Program-made: the position numbers and the translations under genes
Assembly: GCA_050946375.1 (NCBI GenBank)
Contig: JBMNUT010000008.1
Coordinates: forward strand, 1 to 64,000
From: UBA1794 sp050946375
GTDB taxonomy: Bacteria; Bacteroidota; Bacteroidia; Bacteroidales; Bacteroidaceae
Reading direction: 5' to 3'
Length of the DNA stretch: 64,000 nucleotides
The notes under the pieces: model-generated
What the model saw: only the letters and a program-made list of their open reading frames with translations
Databases searched by the model: none
Told to the model about the DNA's origin: nothing
In this document: positions 8,052 through 17,447 of the stretch, piece by piece
Numbering within the stretch: position 1 is the stretch's first letter
Layout of the letters: each line of letters opens with the position of its first letter

Positions 8052-9101
8052 ATGAAGAAAACAATGCTATCCGTATGTCTTCTGGCGCTCGCCGCATCAG
8101 GTGTTGTGGCACAGAACCAGAATGACGGTTTACCCGGGGCTCCCCAACAGGAGGCGTGCGTCGTAACGCCGATTGATACGGCGGGCAGCGGTGTCATCGT
8201 CCGTAAGGTCTCGTTCCTGCGCAGCAATAATATCGTGCTGGTGGGGAATCTCTTTTTGCCGAAAGGCTTTGTGGCAACGCGGAAATATCCGGCCATTCTC
8301 AGCATCCATCCGGCAGGGAGCGTGAAGGAGCAGTCGGCCGGTCTTTATGCATACCGCCTGGCGGAACGGGGCTTTGTGACGCTTGCTTTCGATGCGACCT
8401 ATGCCGGCGAGAGCGGTGGCACGCCCCACTGGTCGGAAGCTCCCTATGAGCGCGTGGAGGATATACGCTACGCCGTAGATTATCTGGTTACTCTGCCTTT
8501 TGTCGACGAACGCCGCATCGGGGCGTTGGGTCTGTGTGCCGGCGGAGGATATGTCATCGCTACCGCGCCAACCGAGCGTCGCATCCGTGCCGTGGCAGGC
8601 GTGAGTGCCGCCGACATAGGCGCTGCCAATCGTGAAAGCTGGCTTCGCGGGCGCAGCGTAGAGGAGCAAATCAAACTGTTGGAAGACGTTTCCGCCCAAC
8701 GTACCCGCGAAGCCCGTGGCGAAGAGCTGATGAAAGTTTACATGTGTCCCGAGCCGACAGCGGAAACGGCGCCTTCCTTCCGTGAAGGTTATGACTACTA
8801 CCGTACCGCCCGCGCCTGGCATCCGCGTGCCGACAATTTCTACTTGCGCCGAAGTCAGGCTACGAAGATGGCTTTTTCTGCCATCGAAAACATTTATCTG
8901 CTGACGCAGCCCGTACTGCTCGTAGTGGGCGACAAAGCAGACTCGGAATGGCAAACCAAGCGCATCTATGAAGCTCTGCCCGGTAAGGACAAGGAAATTT
9001 TCACGATCGAAGGATATTCGCACATAGACCTTTATGACAAACCCGGAGCAGTCAATCCGGCAGTGGAGAAGTTGGCGGAATTTTTCGGAAGGACGTTATA
9101 G
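8052..9101 (+). CDS. Exported alpha/beta hydrolase with dienelactone-hydrolase-type cysteine nucleophile
   Basis: 349 residues from the ATG at 8052, which begins a signal peptide (MKKTMLSVCLLALAASGVVAQ) and lies just after the promoter box; an in-frame ATG at 7968 lies upstream of it. The nucleophile elbow is GLCAGGGY with C162, the GxCxGG form typical of dienelactone hydrolases rather than GxSxG. The probable acid is in VVGDKADSEW and the catalytic histidine in GYSHIDLYDKP near the C-terminus. The oxyanion region is LSIHPAGSVKEQSAG. The substrate is unknown. It is first of three genes (hydrolase, flavodoxin, SDR) divergent from the AraC regulator, which suggests a small detoxification or redox operon. 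Confidence 0.87.
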   Translation: MKKTMLSVCLLALAASGVVAQNQNDGLPGAPQQEACVVTPIDTAGSGVIVRKVSFLRSNNIVLVGNLFLPKGFVATRKYPAILSIHPAGSVKEQSAGLYAYRLAERGFVTLAFDATYAGESGGTPHWSEAPYERVEDIRYAVDYLVTLPFVDERRIGALGLCAGGGYVIATAPTERRIRAVAGVSAADIGAANRESWLRGRSVEEQIKLLEDVSAQRTREARGEELMKVYMCPEPTAETAPSFREGYDYYRTARAWHPRADNFYLRRSQATKMAFSAIENIYLLTQPVLLVVGDKADSEWQTKRIYEALPGKDKEIFTIEGYSHIDLYDKPGAVNPAVEKLAEFFGRTL

Positions 9102-9108
9102 AAATTCA

Positions 9109-9744
9109 ATGCTTATGAGATATTGCTTATTAACCGTGTGTGCCATGCTGGCGGCTCTTTTCCCCGCCGCTTCGTGCACGCAAACTCATTCAAATCATAA
9201 AACGACGATGAAGACAGAAAAAGTATTGGTGGCTTTTTTCTCCCGTGCCGGAGAGAATTATGCCGTAGGAAATGTGGAGAAAGGGAACACGCATATTGTG
9301 GCGGAGATGATAGCAGAGGCCACCGGCGGCACGCTTTTCCATATCGAACCCGTCACTCCCTACCCGGAAGATTACACGGCATGTACCGAAGTGGCAAAAC
9401 GCGAGATGAATGCAAATGCCCGCCCGGCTATCAAAGGCGATGCGGACATAGAGGATTACGGCGTAATATTCATCGGCTATCCCAACTGGTGGGGCGACAT
9501 GCCGATGGCCGTCTATACGTTTATCGAGAAGCATGACTGGGCAGGCAAAACGGTCGTACCGTTCTGTACCCATGAGGGTAGCGGCTTGTCGGGTACGGAG
9601 AGCAGGCTCAAGCGGGCATGTGCCGGGGCAACCGTGCTGAAGGGCCTGGCCGTGCGTGGCGCTACGGCTCAGAATGCACGGGAACAGGCTCGGAAGAGTG
9701 TGACGGCGTGGCTTGAAAACCTGAATTACGGAGGAGAAAAATGA
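9109..9744 (+). CDS. Flavodoxin-family protein with a predicted lipoprotein signal
   Basis: 211 residues from the ATG at 9109, eight bases after the hydrolase stop. The flavodoxin core begins at VLVAFFSRAGENYAVGN (phosphate-binding loop for FMN) and continues through GYPNWWGDMPMAVYTFI and PFCTHEGSGLSGTE, the loops that hold the flavin ring. The N-terminal ~20 residues are a hydrophobic signal ending in a lipobox-like AASC, so the protein may be exported and lipidated. A start at the in-frame ATG at 9208 (MKTEKVLVAFF) would instead make a cytoplasmic flavodoxin. The stop overlaps the next start by four bases (ATGA), so translation is coupled to the SDR gene. Confidence 0.85.
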   Translation: MLMRYCLLTVCAMLAALFPAASCTQTHSNHKTTMKTEKVLVAFFSRAGENYAVGNVEKGNTHIVAEMIAEATGGTLFHIEPVTPYPEDYTACTEVAKREMNANARPAIKGDADIEDYGVIFIGYPNWWGDMPMAVYTFIEKHDWAGKTVVPFCTHEGSGLSGTESRLKRACAGATVLKGLAVRGATAQNAREQARKSVTAWLENLNYGGEK

Positions 9745-10571
9745 TGAATAAGGAAGTTATGATACTCACCGGTGCCGGGCAAATTGGCATGGCCATTGCC
9801 CGCCGGATGGGATACGGCATGAAAATCGTTGTCGGCGACAAGCGGAAAGAAAATGCGGAAGCTGTGGCCGACATCCTGAACAAAGCGGGATTTGAAGCAG
9901 TGGCCCGTGAGATGGATTTGTCTTCCCGTGCTTCCATCCTCAGCCTGATAGGCGAAGCCCGGCGCTACGGCGATATTGCAATGCTGGTGAATGCAGCGGG
10001 TGTATCGCCTTCGCAGGCTTCCGTGGAGAGCATCCTGAGTGTAGACTTATACGGTACGGCTGTTTTGTTGGAAGAAACAGGTAAGGTTATCAAAAACGGA
10101 GGCGTAGGTGTGACCATCTCCAGCCAGTCGGGCCATCGCCTGCCCGCACTCGGCGAGGAAACCGACCGCCTGCTTGCGACTACTCCTACCGAAGAGTTGT
10201 TGTCGCTCGACGTATTGCAACCACAGAACATACGCAACACACTGCATGCCTATCAGTTGGCCAAACGCTGCAATGTGAAGCGTGTCATGGCGGAAGCCGT
10301 AAAGTGGGGCAGACGGGGAGCACGGCTCAATTCCATCTCGCCCGGCATCATTGTTACGCCGCTTGCCCTCGATGAGTTCAAAGGCCCTCGTGGCGACTTT
10401 TATAAGAATATGTTTGCCCGCTGCCCGGCCGGGCGTCCCGGTACGGCAGACGAAGTGGCCAACGTGGCGGAGTTGCTGATAAGCAACCGAGGGGCATTCA
10501 TCACGGGCGCCGATTTCCTCGTTGACGGCGGAGCTACCGCAGCTTTCTTTTATGACTCCAGCATGTCGTAA
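9741..10571 (+). CDS. Short-chain dehydrogenase/reductase (SDR)
   Basis: 276 residues, normal for a classical SDR. The nucleotide-binding motif TGAGQIG is at the N-terminus, the catalytic serine is in TISSQSGH, and the Tyr and Lys are in YQLAK (YxxxK). PGIIVTPL and GADFLVDGG are the usual C-terminal SDR signatures. It catalyses an NAD(P)-dependent alcohol/ketone interconversion on an unknown substrate in the cytoplasm. The start overlaps the flavodoxin stop. The substrate is probably shared with its operon partners. Confidence 0.93.
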   Translation: MMNKEVMILTGAGQIGMAIARRMGYGMKIVVGDKRKENAEAVADILNKAGFEAVAREMDLSSRASILSLIGEARRYGDIAMLVNAAGVSPSQASVESILSVDLYGTAVLLEETGKVIKNGGVGVTISSQSGHRLPALGEETDRLLATTPTEELLSLDVLQPQNIRNTLHAYQLAKRCNVKRVMAEAVKWGRRGARLNSISPGIIVTPLALDEFKGPRGDFYKNMFARCPAGRPGTADEVANVAELLISNRGAFITGADFLVDGGATAAFFYDSSMS

Positions 10572-10633
10572 AAAAGAGGGAAAGCTATCGGTTTTGCTGC
10601 CGGATGCTCCATTTCTCGGAAAGAGGGATTCTT

Positions 10634-11050
10634 CTATTTCAGCAGCATAACGATGCTTCCGCAGGTAATCAGCAGAGCGCCTACCACTACGCGCAGACTG
10701 ACTTCTTCTTTCAGGAACAGGAACGAGAGGACGATGGTGATGACTACGCTCAATTTGTCAATCGGAGCCACACGCGACACATTGCCCGTCTGTAAGGCCT
10801 TGAAGTAGAACAGCCACGAAAGTCCGGTGGCGGCACCGCTCAGTATCAGGAATAACCACGAATGGCGGGGTATGTTTTTGATATCACCTGCATGCGAACC
10901 GAACAGCACGATGCCCCACGTGATGCACAGGATGACTGCGGTGCGTATGGCCGTAGCCAGGTTTGAATCGATGTTCTTTACGCCTATTTTGGCAAAGATG
11001 GCAGTCAGTGCGGCGAAGAAGGCCGACAGCAAAGCATAATATTTCCACAT
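10634..11050 (-). CDS. Single-domain EamA/DMT transporter
   Basis: 138 residues with four to five membrane helices, equivalent to one EamA half-repeat (WKYYALLSAFFAALTAIFAKIGV, then LSVVITIVLSFLFLKEEVSLRVVVGALLI). Full-size drug/metabolite transporters have two such repeats, so this short form probably works as a dimer in the inner membrane. The substrate is unknown. A -7 box lies at 11065-11072, so it has its own promoter. Confidence 0.88.
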   Translation of the reverse strand: MWKYYALLSAFFAALTAIFAKIGVKNIDSNLATAIRTAVILCITWGIVLFGSHAGDIKNIPRHSWLFLILSGAATGLSWLFYFKALQTGNVSRVAPIDKLSVVITIVLSFLFLKEEVSLRVVVGALLITCGSIVMLLK

Positions 11051-11064
11051 ATTGCTTTTTTCGG

Positions 11065-11072
11065 CAAAGGTA
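11065..11072 (-). promoter_or_regulatory. Promoter -7 box for the EamA transporter
   Basis: Minus strand TACCTTTG, 14 bases before the ATG at 11050; consensus TAnnTTTG. Confidence 0.65.
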
Positions 11073-11202
11073 GTCTATATTTTTGTGGATATCGGAAGCG
11101 AAGGGGGAGATATTCTCTGTTTTGTTTGCTGGGCAAGTTTCGGCATGCGATTCCTCTTGATATTCGAAACGGCTTCGGCGCATTTCCATCAGACATGCGC
11201 CG

Positions 11203-11260
11203 AGAATAAAAAAAAGCACTGCATCCTTTTCGAAAAAGATGCAGTGCTTTTTCCAATTTC
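11203..11260. repeat. 22-bp-period palindromic array, copy B
   Basis: Units begin at 11203, 11225 and 11247. The middle one is CCTTTTCGAAAAAG; the outer ones are degenerate (right half only, then left half only). The spacers CACTGCAT and ATGCAGTG are exact reverse complements of each other, which turns the array into the terminator hairpin at 11211-11252. Confidence 0.65.
11211..11252 (-). terminator. Terminator hairpin for the GH31 - M16 - NlpC/P60 unit
   Basis: AAAAAGCACTGCATC (11211-11225) pairs perfectly with GATGCAGTGCTTTTT (11238-11252), a 15-bp stem. It lies 17 bp beyond the NlpC/P60 stop, and read on the minus strand it ends in a T-run. It is built from palindromic array B. Confidence 0.8.
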
Positions 11261-11268
11261 CAACAAGG

Positions 11269-11808
11269 CTATTTCCGTCGGACTGCTGCCAAATAATTCT
11301 CATCCCAATAGCCTTCGTCGAGCGACGATATGCAGACTCCGCGCGAAGAGGAGGCATGGGCAAAGAGTCCGTCCTGCAGATAAATGCCGACGTGGGTAGG
11401 CGTCTTCTTCGAACGACCGGAAGAGAAGAAGACAAGGTCGCCTTCCCGCAGGTTTCGGCGCGATATGCGCTGGCCGGAGCGGGCCATCTGGTCGCGGGTC
11501 GTACGGCTAATCTGCTCCCCGTAGGCCGCATCGACGATGGCTTGCACGAAACCGCTGCAGTCTACGCCACGGCGGGTTGTGCCCCCGTTGCGGTAGGGCG
11601 TACCCAGCCAGTCGGCTACTTCCAAATAAAGGGGGTAGTAGTTGTGTTTGCCGATGGGCATGCCGAGACGGACTTCCGCCCGACTGATGGCCTGGTCGAT
11701 GAGAGCGCTTCGCTTGCTTCCGCAGGAGGGCAGTGCCAACGTCAGGCAAGCGATGGCGACGAAGGCCAAGGTTTTCCGCAGGCTGAAGGGAAGGCGTGCG
11801 TATTTCAT
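11269..11808 (-). CDS. NlpC/P60-family cell-wall peptidase, lipoprotein
   Basis: 179 residues from the ATG at 11808 (MKYARLPF), 22 bp after the M16 stop; an ATG at 11841 would overlap that gene and spoil the signal peptide. The signal ends in a lipobox (ALPSC). The NlpC/P60 domain has the catalytic cysteine in GVDCSGFVQ, the histidine in PTHVGIYL and the third polar residue in FAHASSSRGV. Enzymes of this family cut peptide stems in peptidoglycan, so it acts in the periplasm. It is last in the GH31 - M16 - NlpC/P60 group, before a strong terminator. Confidence 0.92.
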   Translation of the reverse strand: MKYARLPFSLRKTLAFVAIACLTLALPSCGSKRSALIDQAISRAEVRLGMPIGKHNYYPLYLEVADWLGTPYRNGGTTRRGVDCSGFVQAIVDAAYGEQISRTTRDQMARSGQRISRRNLREGDLVFFSSGRSKKTPTHVGIYLQDGLFAHASSSRGVCISSLDEGYWDENYLAAVRRK

Positions 11809-11830
11809 CGTATTGCGTTTTTCGTTTCCC

Positions 11831-14692
11831 TTATTCAGCATTTTCTACCGCAGCCTGGGGCTCCATGATAATTTCGCTGTGGTTGCTTCCGTCGAAGAAG
11901 GCGCGGGCAAAGTCGCGCAGCTCGCTGGCTGTGATACTGCGGACAATCTCTTCGTAGCCGGTATAGGAGTCGATGGCGACAGTCTTCAGGTTATAAATCA
12001 TGTTGAGCCAATAGGCATTGTCGCGCACCCGTTGCTGTTGTTGCTTGAAGAGGTATTCTTTCACTTTGTCCAAGTCTTCCTGTCGGGGACCGTTCTGCAT
12101 GAAATCGTCGATGGCTTTGTAGATGAGCGGCAGGAGGCGGGCTTGCTTCGACTGGTCGGTCGTCAGGTATATGGTTAGTCCGACTCTTGGCTGGGGTATC
12201 GGCTCACTGATTTCTCCCACACTTGCCCCATACGTTCCGCCTTCATCCTCGCGGAGCGTCTGGACATAGGTAATATCCAGTAGGCGGCAGAGCATCTGTA
12301 TTTTCAGCGCATTGCGCAGGTTGACGGGCCAGGTCTTGTTATAAGCGACCATAATGTAGCTCTTGGGCGTTTCTTGCTTGCGCTGGAAATGGTTGATGCG
12401 CTCTCCCTTGCGCCATTCGACCGAAGTAGGTTGCCAGGTTTCTTCGGTATAGTCCGAAGGAAGGGCCGCAAGGTACTGTTCGAGCAGGGGGCGTATGCTG
12501 TCGGGCTGGAGGTTGCCTATCAGGAATACGTTGAAGTCGGAGGCGTCGGAGAAGAGCTCGTGGAAATATTCGAGCACCCGGTCGTAGTCTATACTGTCTA
12601 TCTCAGTTTCCGTAAACCGCTTAATGCGGGGCGAAGGGAGGTAGATTGTGTGGTACATGGAGTCGGAGAAGGCTGTCGCAGGCTGGAGGTTTTCATTGCG
12701 GATGGCTTCTTTCTTACTGTTTTTCCATACTTGCATGGCTTCTTCGTCCTTGCGGGGTGCAGTGAATTGTAGGTAGACGAGTTGCATCAGCGTCTCGAAG
12801 TCTTTCACTGCACAGGCGCCTGAAATCCCGTTTTCGTACGTGTTGGCGAATGCAGCATAGCCCACTCTTTTCCCGGCCAACTTCAGCCTGAGTTGCTGCT
12901 TGCTGTAGTTACCGATTCCGCCTTCCTGGACTATCTCGGTAGCGAAGCCCCAATTGTTGATGTCACTTTCGGGGAATAGGGAGGTACCGCCGTCGCGCGT
13001 CATACGGAACTGTATTTCGTCCATGCTGAAGTCGGTCGACTTGACGTAGACGTTCATCCCGTTTGAGAGTTTCAAGTGGGTAAATCCGAATGAATCGGGC
13101 TCTTGTTCTACGATTTTCCCCGCCTGTGGCAGCTGCTGCAAGAGGGGTTCGTTCCCGATTTTGTCGACGTACGGTGTCAGTTGCTCCGCATCGACTTGAG
13201 CCAGGCTGTCGAGTAGATTTTGTTCGGTGGGGTAGGTTACGCCGTTTTTCTCGGGTCCGGTGAGCAGGATGACCCGGTTATCGGGAGTAATGTACTGTTT
13301 CAGCAGGGATTGCAGCTCCGTGGCTGTGATTTGGGGAATGACTTTTTGTATCAGCTCGGTGTATTCGTATTCGATGCCCGGCGTCACGTTGCGGAAGAGG
13401 AAGTGGTTGATGTAACTTTGTACATAGTTGTCGTTCAGAGTATGCTCCCGCTCGTTGTACAGGTTCTCATATCCGCTGTACAAGCGCTGCTTGGCCCGCT
13501 CCACTTCGCTGTCGGTAAATCCGCAACGCACGGCACGAACGATTTCGCGGTACAGGCATGAGAGACCTTCGGCCGACTGATTTTCCTTGACAGCAGCGCC
13601 AATGACAAAAGCATTCTTCGTGTTGCTGAAAAGGAAGGTGCCCTCACCGACCCATGATTCGAGGAGCGGGGCATCGGGGTTCTGCGTTATTTCCGACATG
13701 CGCTCGTCGATGATTTGAGAAATCATGTTGTTTTCGAAATAGCGCCTCCATGCTCCCAACGTCTCACGCTGGTTCCAGGGAATAGGGTCGTGCTTGAAGT
13801 AGAGTTCTATCTGCGTATTGGCCTCTTCCCGGTCGGTTGCGATGGCAACTATTGGCTCTTTATTGTCCGACACGGGGTAGTATATCCGTTTGGAAGCATT
13901 CGGTTGGGCCGGAATGTCGGAGAATAATTGTTTTATCTTCTGCTCTATCTGGTCGGGGTCTATGTCTCCTACGATAATGATGCCCTGCAAATCGGGACGG
14001 TACCATTCTTCATAATAGTCGCGCAGCTCCTGATAGGGAAAGTGCCGCACAACTTCGATATTACCGATGGGCAGACAGTCTTCGTACTTACTGTCTTTGT
14101 ACAGTTTCTTACTCACTTGCTCGTAAATACGCATGGATGAGTTTTGGCGTGTGCGCCACTCTTCTTCGATTACGCCGCGCTCCTTGTCGATTTCCTGGTC
14201 GGTCAGCAGTAATTCGTTGCTCCAATCGTGCAGAATGAGCAGGCAAGAATCGATAATGCCTTCGCGGGTTACGGGTGCGTCGCAAATGTTATAGACAGTT
14301 TGCTCGATACTTGTGTAGGCATTGAGGTTCGTTCCGAACTTGATGCCCACAGTTTCACACCAGGGCACTATGCCTAATCCTTTTTCTCCCCCGGGAAAGT
14401 GAGTAGTCCCATTGAACGCCATGTGTTCGAGGAAGTGGGCCAGACCGCGCTGGCTGGGTTTTTCCAGAATAGAGCCTACTTTTTGGGCAAGATAGAAGTC
14501 GGCAAGTTGGGGACGGTAGGTATTCCGTCGGATGTAATAGGTCAGTCCATTGTCCAGTTTGCCATATCGCACTTGCGGATCGAGCGGTATCGGAGTGCTG
14601 TCGGCCTGCTGGCCTTGCGCATCAAAAACGGCTGCTGCGCAAAATGCGCAGCAGCTTATTCCTATTTTATATATCCATCTGAATGATTCCAT
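11831..14692 (-). CDS. Exported M16-family zinc metalloprotease (pitrilysin/insulinase-like)
   Basis: 953 residues, a two-repeat M16 protease. After a signal peptide of ~28 residues the inverted zinc motif HxxEH is at residues 86-90 (HFLEHMAFNGT), and the third ligand is in ERGVIEEEWR. The second M16 repeat, starting near residue 530 (HLKLSNGMNVYVKSTDFSMDE), lacks HxxEH, as is normal for the inactive half. It probably degrades peptides in the periplasm. It is 38 bp downstream of the GH31 gene, with no promoter seen between them. Confidence 0.93.
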   Translation of the reverse strand: MESFRWIYKIGISCCAFCAAAVFDAQGQQADSTPIPLDPQVRYGKLDNGLTYYIRRNTYRPQLADFYLAQKVGSILEKPSQRGLAHFLEHMAFNGTTHFPGGEKGLGIVPWCETVGIKFGTNLNAYTSIEQTVYNICDAPVTREGIIDSCLLILHDWSNELLLTDQEIDKERGVIEEEWRTRQNSSMRIYEQVSKKLYKDSKYEDCLPIGNIEVVRHFPYQELRDYYEEWYRPDLQGIIIVGDIDPDQIEQKIKQLFSDIPAQPNASKRIYYPVSDNKEPIVAIATDREEANTQIELYFKHDPIPWNQRETLGAWRRYFENNMISQIIDERMSEITQNPDAPLLESWVGEGTFLFSNTKNAFVIGAAVKENQSAEGLSCLYREIVRAVRCGFTDSEVERAKQRLYSGYENLYNEREHTLNDNYVQSYINHFLFRNVTPGIEYEYTELIQKVIPQITATELQSLLKQYITPDNRVILLTGPEKNGVTYPTEQNLLDSLAQVDAEQLTPYVDKIGNEPLLQQLPQAGKIVEQEPDSFGFTHLKLSNGMNVYVKSTDFSMDEIQFRMTRDGGTSLFPESDINNWGFATEIVQEGGIGNYSKQQLRLKLAGKRVGYAAFANTYENGISGACAVKDFETLMQLVYLQFTAPRKDEEAMQVWKNSKKEAIRNENLQPATAFSDSMYHTIYLPSPRIKRFTETEIDSIDYDRVLEYFHELFSDASDFNVFLIGNLQPDSIRPLLEQYLAALPSDYTEETWQPTSVEWRKGERINHFQRKQETPKSYIMVAYNKTWPVNLRNALKIQMLCRLLDITYVQTLREDEGGTYGASVGEISEPIPQPRVGLTIYLTTDQSKQARLLPLIYKAIDDFMQNGPRQEDLDKVKEYLFKQQQQRVRDNAYWLNMIYNLKTVAIDSYTGYEEIVRSITASELRDFARAFFDGSNHSEIIMEPQAAVENAE

Positions 14693-14730
14693 ATTGATTG
14701 TTTCTTAAAGTCAATTTCCGAAGTTTCCCT

Positions 14731-17205
14731 TTAGAGTTTGACCGTTACTTTCTTACCTGAATAGCTTACTTTTTTATCTGCCTTGTCGATTACGGTTTCG
14801 GCCGACTGTTTGCCCGGCAGCATCAGCGTAACGCGGAAATTGCGGCGCTTCAGCATACCGGGATAGTTGCCTTCCCGGTCACAAATCGTCAGAGTACGTT
14901 CGGAATCATCCCATTGGAATTTGATGGTAGAGAATTGACCTTTCTCGTAATTGTAGTTATCAAACTCGTCTTCGTAGAGCGTAAATTCTCCATCGGCACC
15001 CGGATAAATGCAGATATCGAGATTATCCCACTTCTTTTCCGTAGCATATTGAACTTTCGGGCCCAAGGCTATGACACTTCCGGCCTTCACATAGAGAGGC
15101 ATCAGGTCGATGGGGCATTCACGATCTACTTCCTGTCCGCCTTCAAGGCTCTCATTGGTCCAGAAATCCACCCACTGAGTGCCGGCGGGCAAGTAGACCT
15201 TATAAGGAGAAGAGGCCGTCTCTACGTCAGAAACGGTAAGCACGCCTTTGTTACCCTCTACCTTTTTAGTATAAAGCGGCTCCGTTACCGGGCAAACCAG
15301 GAAAGATTTGCCAAACATATATTCATCGTCGAGTAAAAGCGCCTTGCGGTCGGATGCGAAATCCATTACGAGCGGCCGCATAATGGTGGCATTCTCCTGC
15401 ACGACCGCACCACTCAGGCTGTACAAGTAGGGCAACAGGCGATAGCGCAGTTCGATGTATTGCTTCTGGACATCATAAGCCCAATCGCCTTCCTTGCCGA
15501 ACAAATCGATTTCGTTCTTCATCGGCGACGAGCAGTGGTTACGCATGAGCGGCATGAAACAGCCCCATTGGAACCAACGAACATGGAGTTCCTGATAAGC
15601 GACATTCGTCCAGTCATTATTATATTCCCAACCGAAGAAACCGGCCAAGTCCGTATTCCAGAAAGGAATGCCGCAAAGGGTGAAGTTCAGTCCCGCCGGT
15701 ATCTGATTGCGCATTACCTCCCAGCTCGAAGAGACATCGCCGCTCCAACTGAGTGCACCGTAATGCTGTTGGCCAAGATAGCCGGAACGGGTCATCTGGA
15801 AGACGCGCTTATCGTCGGATACGGCGCGCTGGTGTTCGTAAATGCCGCGGTTGCTGGCCAGCGGGAAGGCATTGTGTACGGAACGGAAGGAACCATCGGC
15901 AGTCATGAGGTCGAAATCGCTCTCCTTGGGGTTCAGATGATCGGGTTCGGTAGAATCTGTCCACCAGGCATCGATACCCATGTTGTACAAATTGCTGAGA
16001 TAACGCCAGTACAAGTCGCGTGCCTGGGGATTAAACGGGTCGTAAGGATGCGCACCGGACTGGGGCGGCCAGGTCTCGAACTTCAGCAAAGCACCCATTT
16101 TGTCCAGCTCTTTGTATTGATCCGTCCAGGGGCCGAAACTTGCCCATACGGAGATCATCATGTGGGCGTTGTTCTTGTGTACGTATTCCACCATCTCTTC
16201 TGGACTTTTGAAGCGAGGCTCCGGATATTGGGCATTAGGATCTTCGTCCTTAGGCAAATAGCGCATCCATTCCGGGTCGCCCATCCGGTTGATATACCGG
16301 GGGTTCATGAATTTCATGGCATTCCAGTTTGAGTCACATCCCCAGTATTGCCAGTCCTGAACGATGCCGTCGATAGGAATTTCCAAATCGCGGTATTTAT
16401 CGAGCACACTGCACAGTTCGTCCGGACTCTTATACCGCTCACGGCATTGCCAATAGCCCAGCGTCCAAAGCGGGAACATGGTTGCTTTTCCCGTCAAGTC
16501 GCGCAGGCAGTCGATTACGCCGTCTTGCGTACCGTCTTTATACATAAAGTAATAATCGGAGCATAATCCGACCTGAGAGGAGAAAGAAGTTTCGTAAGGC
16601 GTGTCGCTAAAATCAGAAATACCGGGGTTATCCCAATATACCCCATAGCCTTTTTCGGAAGTGAAGTAAGGGATGCAGATATTAGTGTTTCCGTTTAAAA
16701 GGTGGATTTGCTGGTTCCGGTGATTCATGGCGCCGCTTTGCCGCTGCCCTAACCCATAGATTATTTCTTCGGGCTGCAGCATGAAGGCCTGTTTCACGTT
16801 GAAAGCATCCCGGTTCACGTCCCGATATGGCGTAAAGTTCGTGCCCAATTCTTTTTCGCTGAGCAGGGCTTTGCCGTTTTTGTCCTGGTATGTCACTTTT
16901 CCGGTAGCTACGTCCAGCATCACGGTCATGCAGTCCGTGGTCATTCGCACTGTATTCCCGTCTTGTGCGTAGGTTATTTTCACTTGTTCCGGCTGCTTGA
17001 TGACCGGATAGCTCTTCTTGTCCGGCATCTGCGCGGAAGGGTATTTCACGACGCGCACAATGGAAGGGGAATAAAAGGTTATCGCCCCGTTCAAAATAGG
17101 CTCGCCGGTTTTGAACGTAACCCCATAGGCTTTTTTCTCAAAGATCTGCCCCCATGACGGCAAACACATGGCTAATACAGCCGCAAGTATCAGATTCTTT
17201 CTCAT
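14731..17205 (-). CDS. Exported glycoside hydrolase family 31 (alpha-glucosidase/alpha-xylosidase type)
   Basis: 824 residues from the ATG at 17205, which opens a signal peptide (MRKNLILAAVLAMCLPSWGQ). The ORF's first ATG (17238) overlaps the -7 box and is excluded. The N-terminal beta-sandwich is followed by the GH31 barrel; the nucleophile aspartate is in DAWWTDSTEPD and the acid/base aspartate in SWSGDVSSSWE. GH31 enzymes remove alpha-linked glucose or xylose. The subfamily cannot be settled from motifs alone. There is no SusC/SusD pair nearby, so it is not in a classical polysaccharide utilisation locus. It leads a unit with M16 and NlpC/P60 genes. Confidence 0.92.
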   Translation of the reverse strand: MRKNLILAAVLAMCLPSWGQIFEKKAYGVTFKTGEPILNGAITFYSPSIVRVVKYPSAQMPDKKSYPVIKQPEQVKITYAQDGNTVRMTTDCMTVMLDVATGKVTYQDKNGKALLSEKELGTNFTPYRDVNRDAFNVKQAFMLQPEEIIYGLGQRQSGAMNHRNQQIHLLNGNTNICIPYFTSEKGYGVYWDNPGISDFSDTPYETSFSSQVGLCSDYYFMYKDGTQDGVIDCLRDLTGKATMFPLWTLGYWQCRERYKSPDELCSVLDKYRDLEIPIDGIVQDWQYWGCDSNWNAMKFMNPRYINRMGDPEWMRYLPKDEDPNAQYPEPRFKSPEEMVEYVHKNNAHMMISVWASFGPWTDQYKELDKMGALLKFETWPPQSGAHPYDPFNPQARDLYWRYLSNLYNMGIDAWWTDSTEPDHLNPKESDFDLMTADGSFRSVHNAFPLASNRGIYEHQRAVSDDKRVFQMTRSGYLGQQHYGALSWSGDVSSSWEVMRNQIPAGLNFTLCGIPFWNTDLAGFFGWEYNNDWTNVAYQELHVRWFQWGCFMPLMRNHCSSPMKNEIDLFGKEGDWAYDVQKQYIELRYRLLPYLYSLSGAVVQENATIMRPLVMDFASDRKALLLDDEYMFGKSFLVCPVTEPLYTKKVEGNKGVLTVSDVETASSPYKVYLPAGTQWVDFWTNESLEGGQEVDRECPIDLMPLYVKAGSVIALGPKVQYATEKKWDNLDICIYPGADGEFTLYEDEFDNYNYEKGQFSTIKFQWDDSERTLTICDREGNYPGMLKRRNFRVTLMLPGKQSAETVIDKADKKVSYSGKKVTVKL

Positions 17206-17235
17206 TACATAAAACATTAGATAATAAATTAGGCA

Positions 17236-17243
17236 CAAAGATA
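17236..17243 (-). promoter_or_regulatory. Promoter -7 box for the GH31 unit
   Basis: Minus strand TATCTTTG, consensus TAnnTTTG, 30 bases before the ATG at 17205. Confidence 0.7.
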
Positions 17244-17403
17244 ATCAACCGAAGGCAAAGAAAAGGACGGAAAAGCGCTTAAAATCACAAGAAGCAGCCG
17301 GGCAATTCGTTTTCATTCACTTATCCGTCGATTTTGTCCCAAGTTATGGCTTTCTGCCATTCGAGCAGGCAGTTTGGGAGGATAAAAAAGGGAAATTACC
17401 TTT

Positions 17404-17447
17404 AAAGATTCTTATACCTTGAAAAGAAATAACCGCGCAGAATCTTT
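17404..17447. promoter_or_regulatory. Inverted repeat overlapping the ftsY -33 element
   Basis: AAAGATTC (17404-17411) and GAATCTTT (17440-17447) form an 8-bp inverted repeat with a 28-base interval. The right arm runs into the TTTG of the ftsY promoter. It could be an operator or chance. Confidence 0.3.

Noticed and set aside
11078..11085. TATTTTTG promoter match on the plus strand
   Set aside because: It fits TAnnTTTG, but no rightward gene or recognisable RNA follows before the terminator hairpin at 11211.
14731..17205. Polysaccharide utilisation locus around the GH31 gene
   Set aside because: There is no SusC/SusD pair, sigma/anti-sigma or hybrid two-component regulator nearby; the GH31 gene groups with two peptidases.
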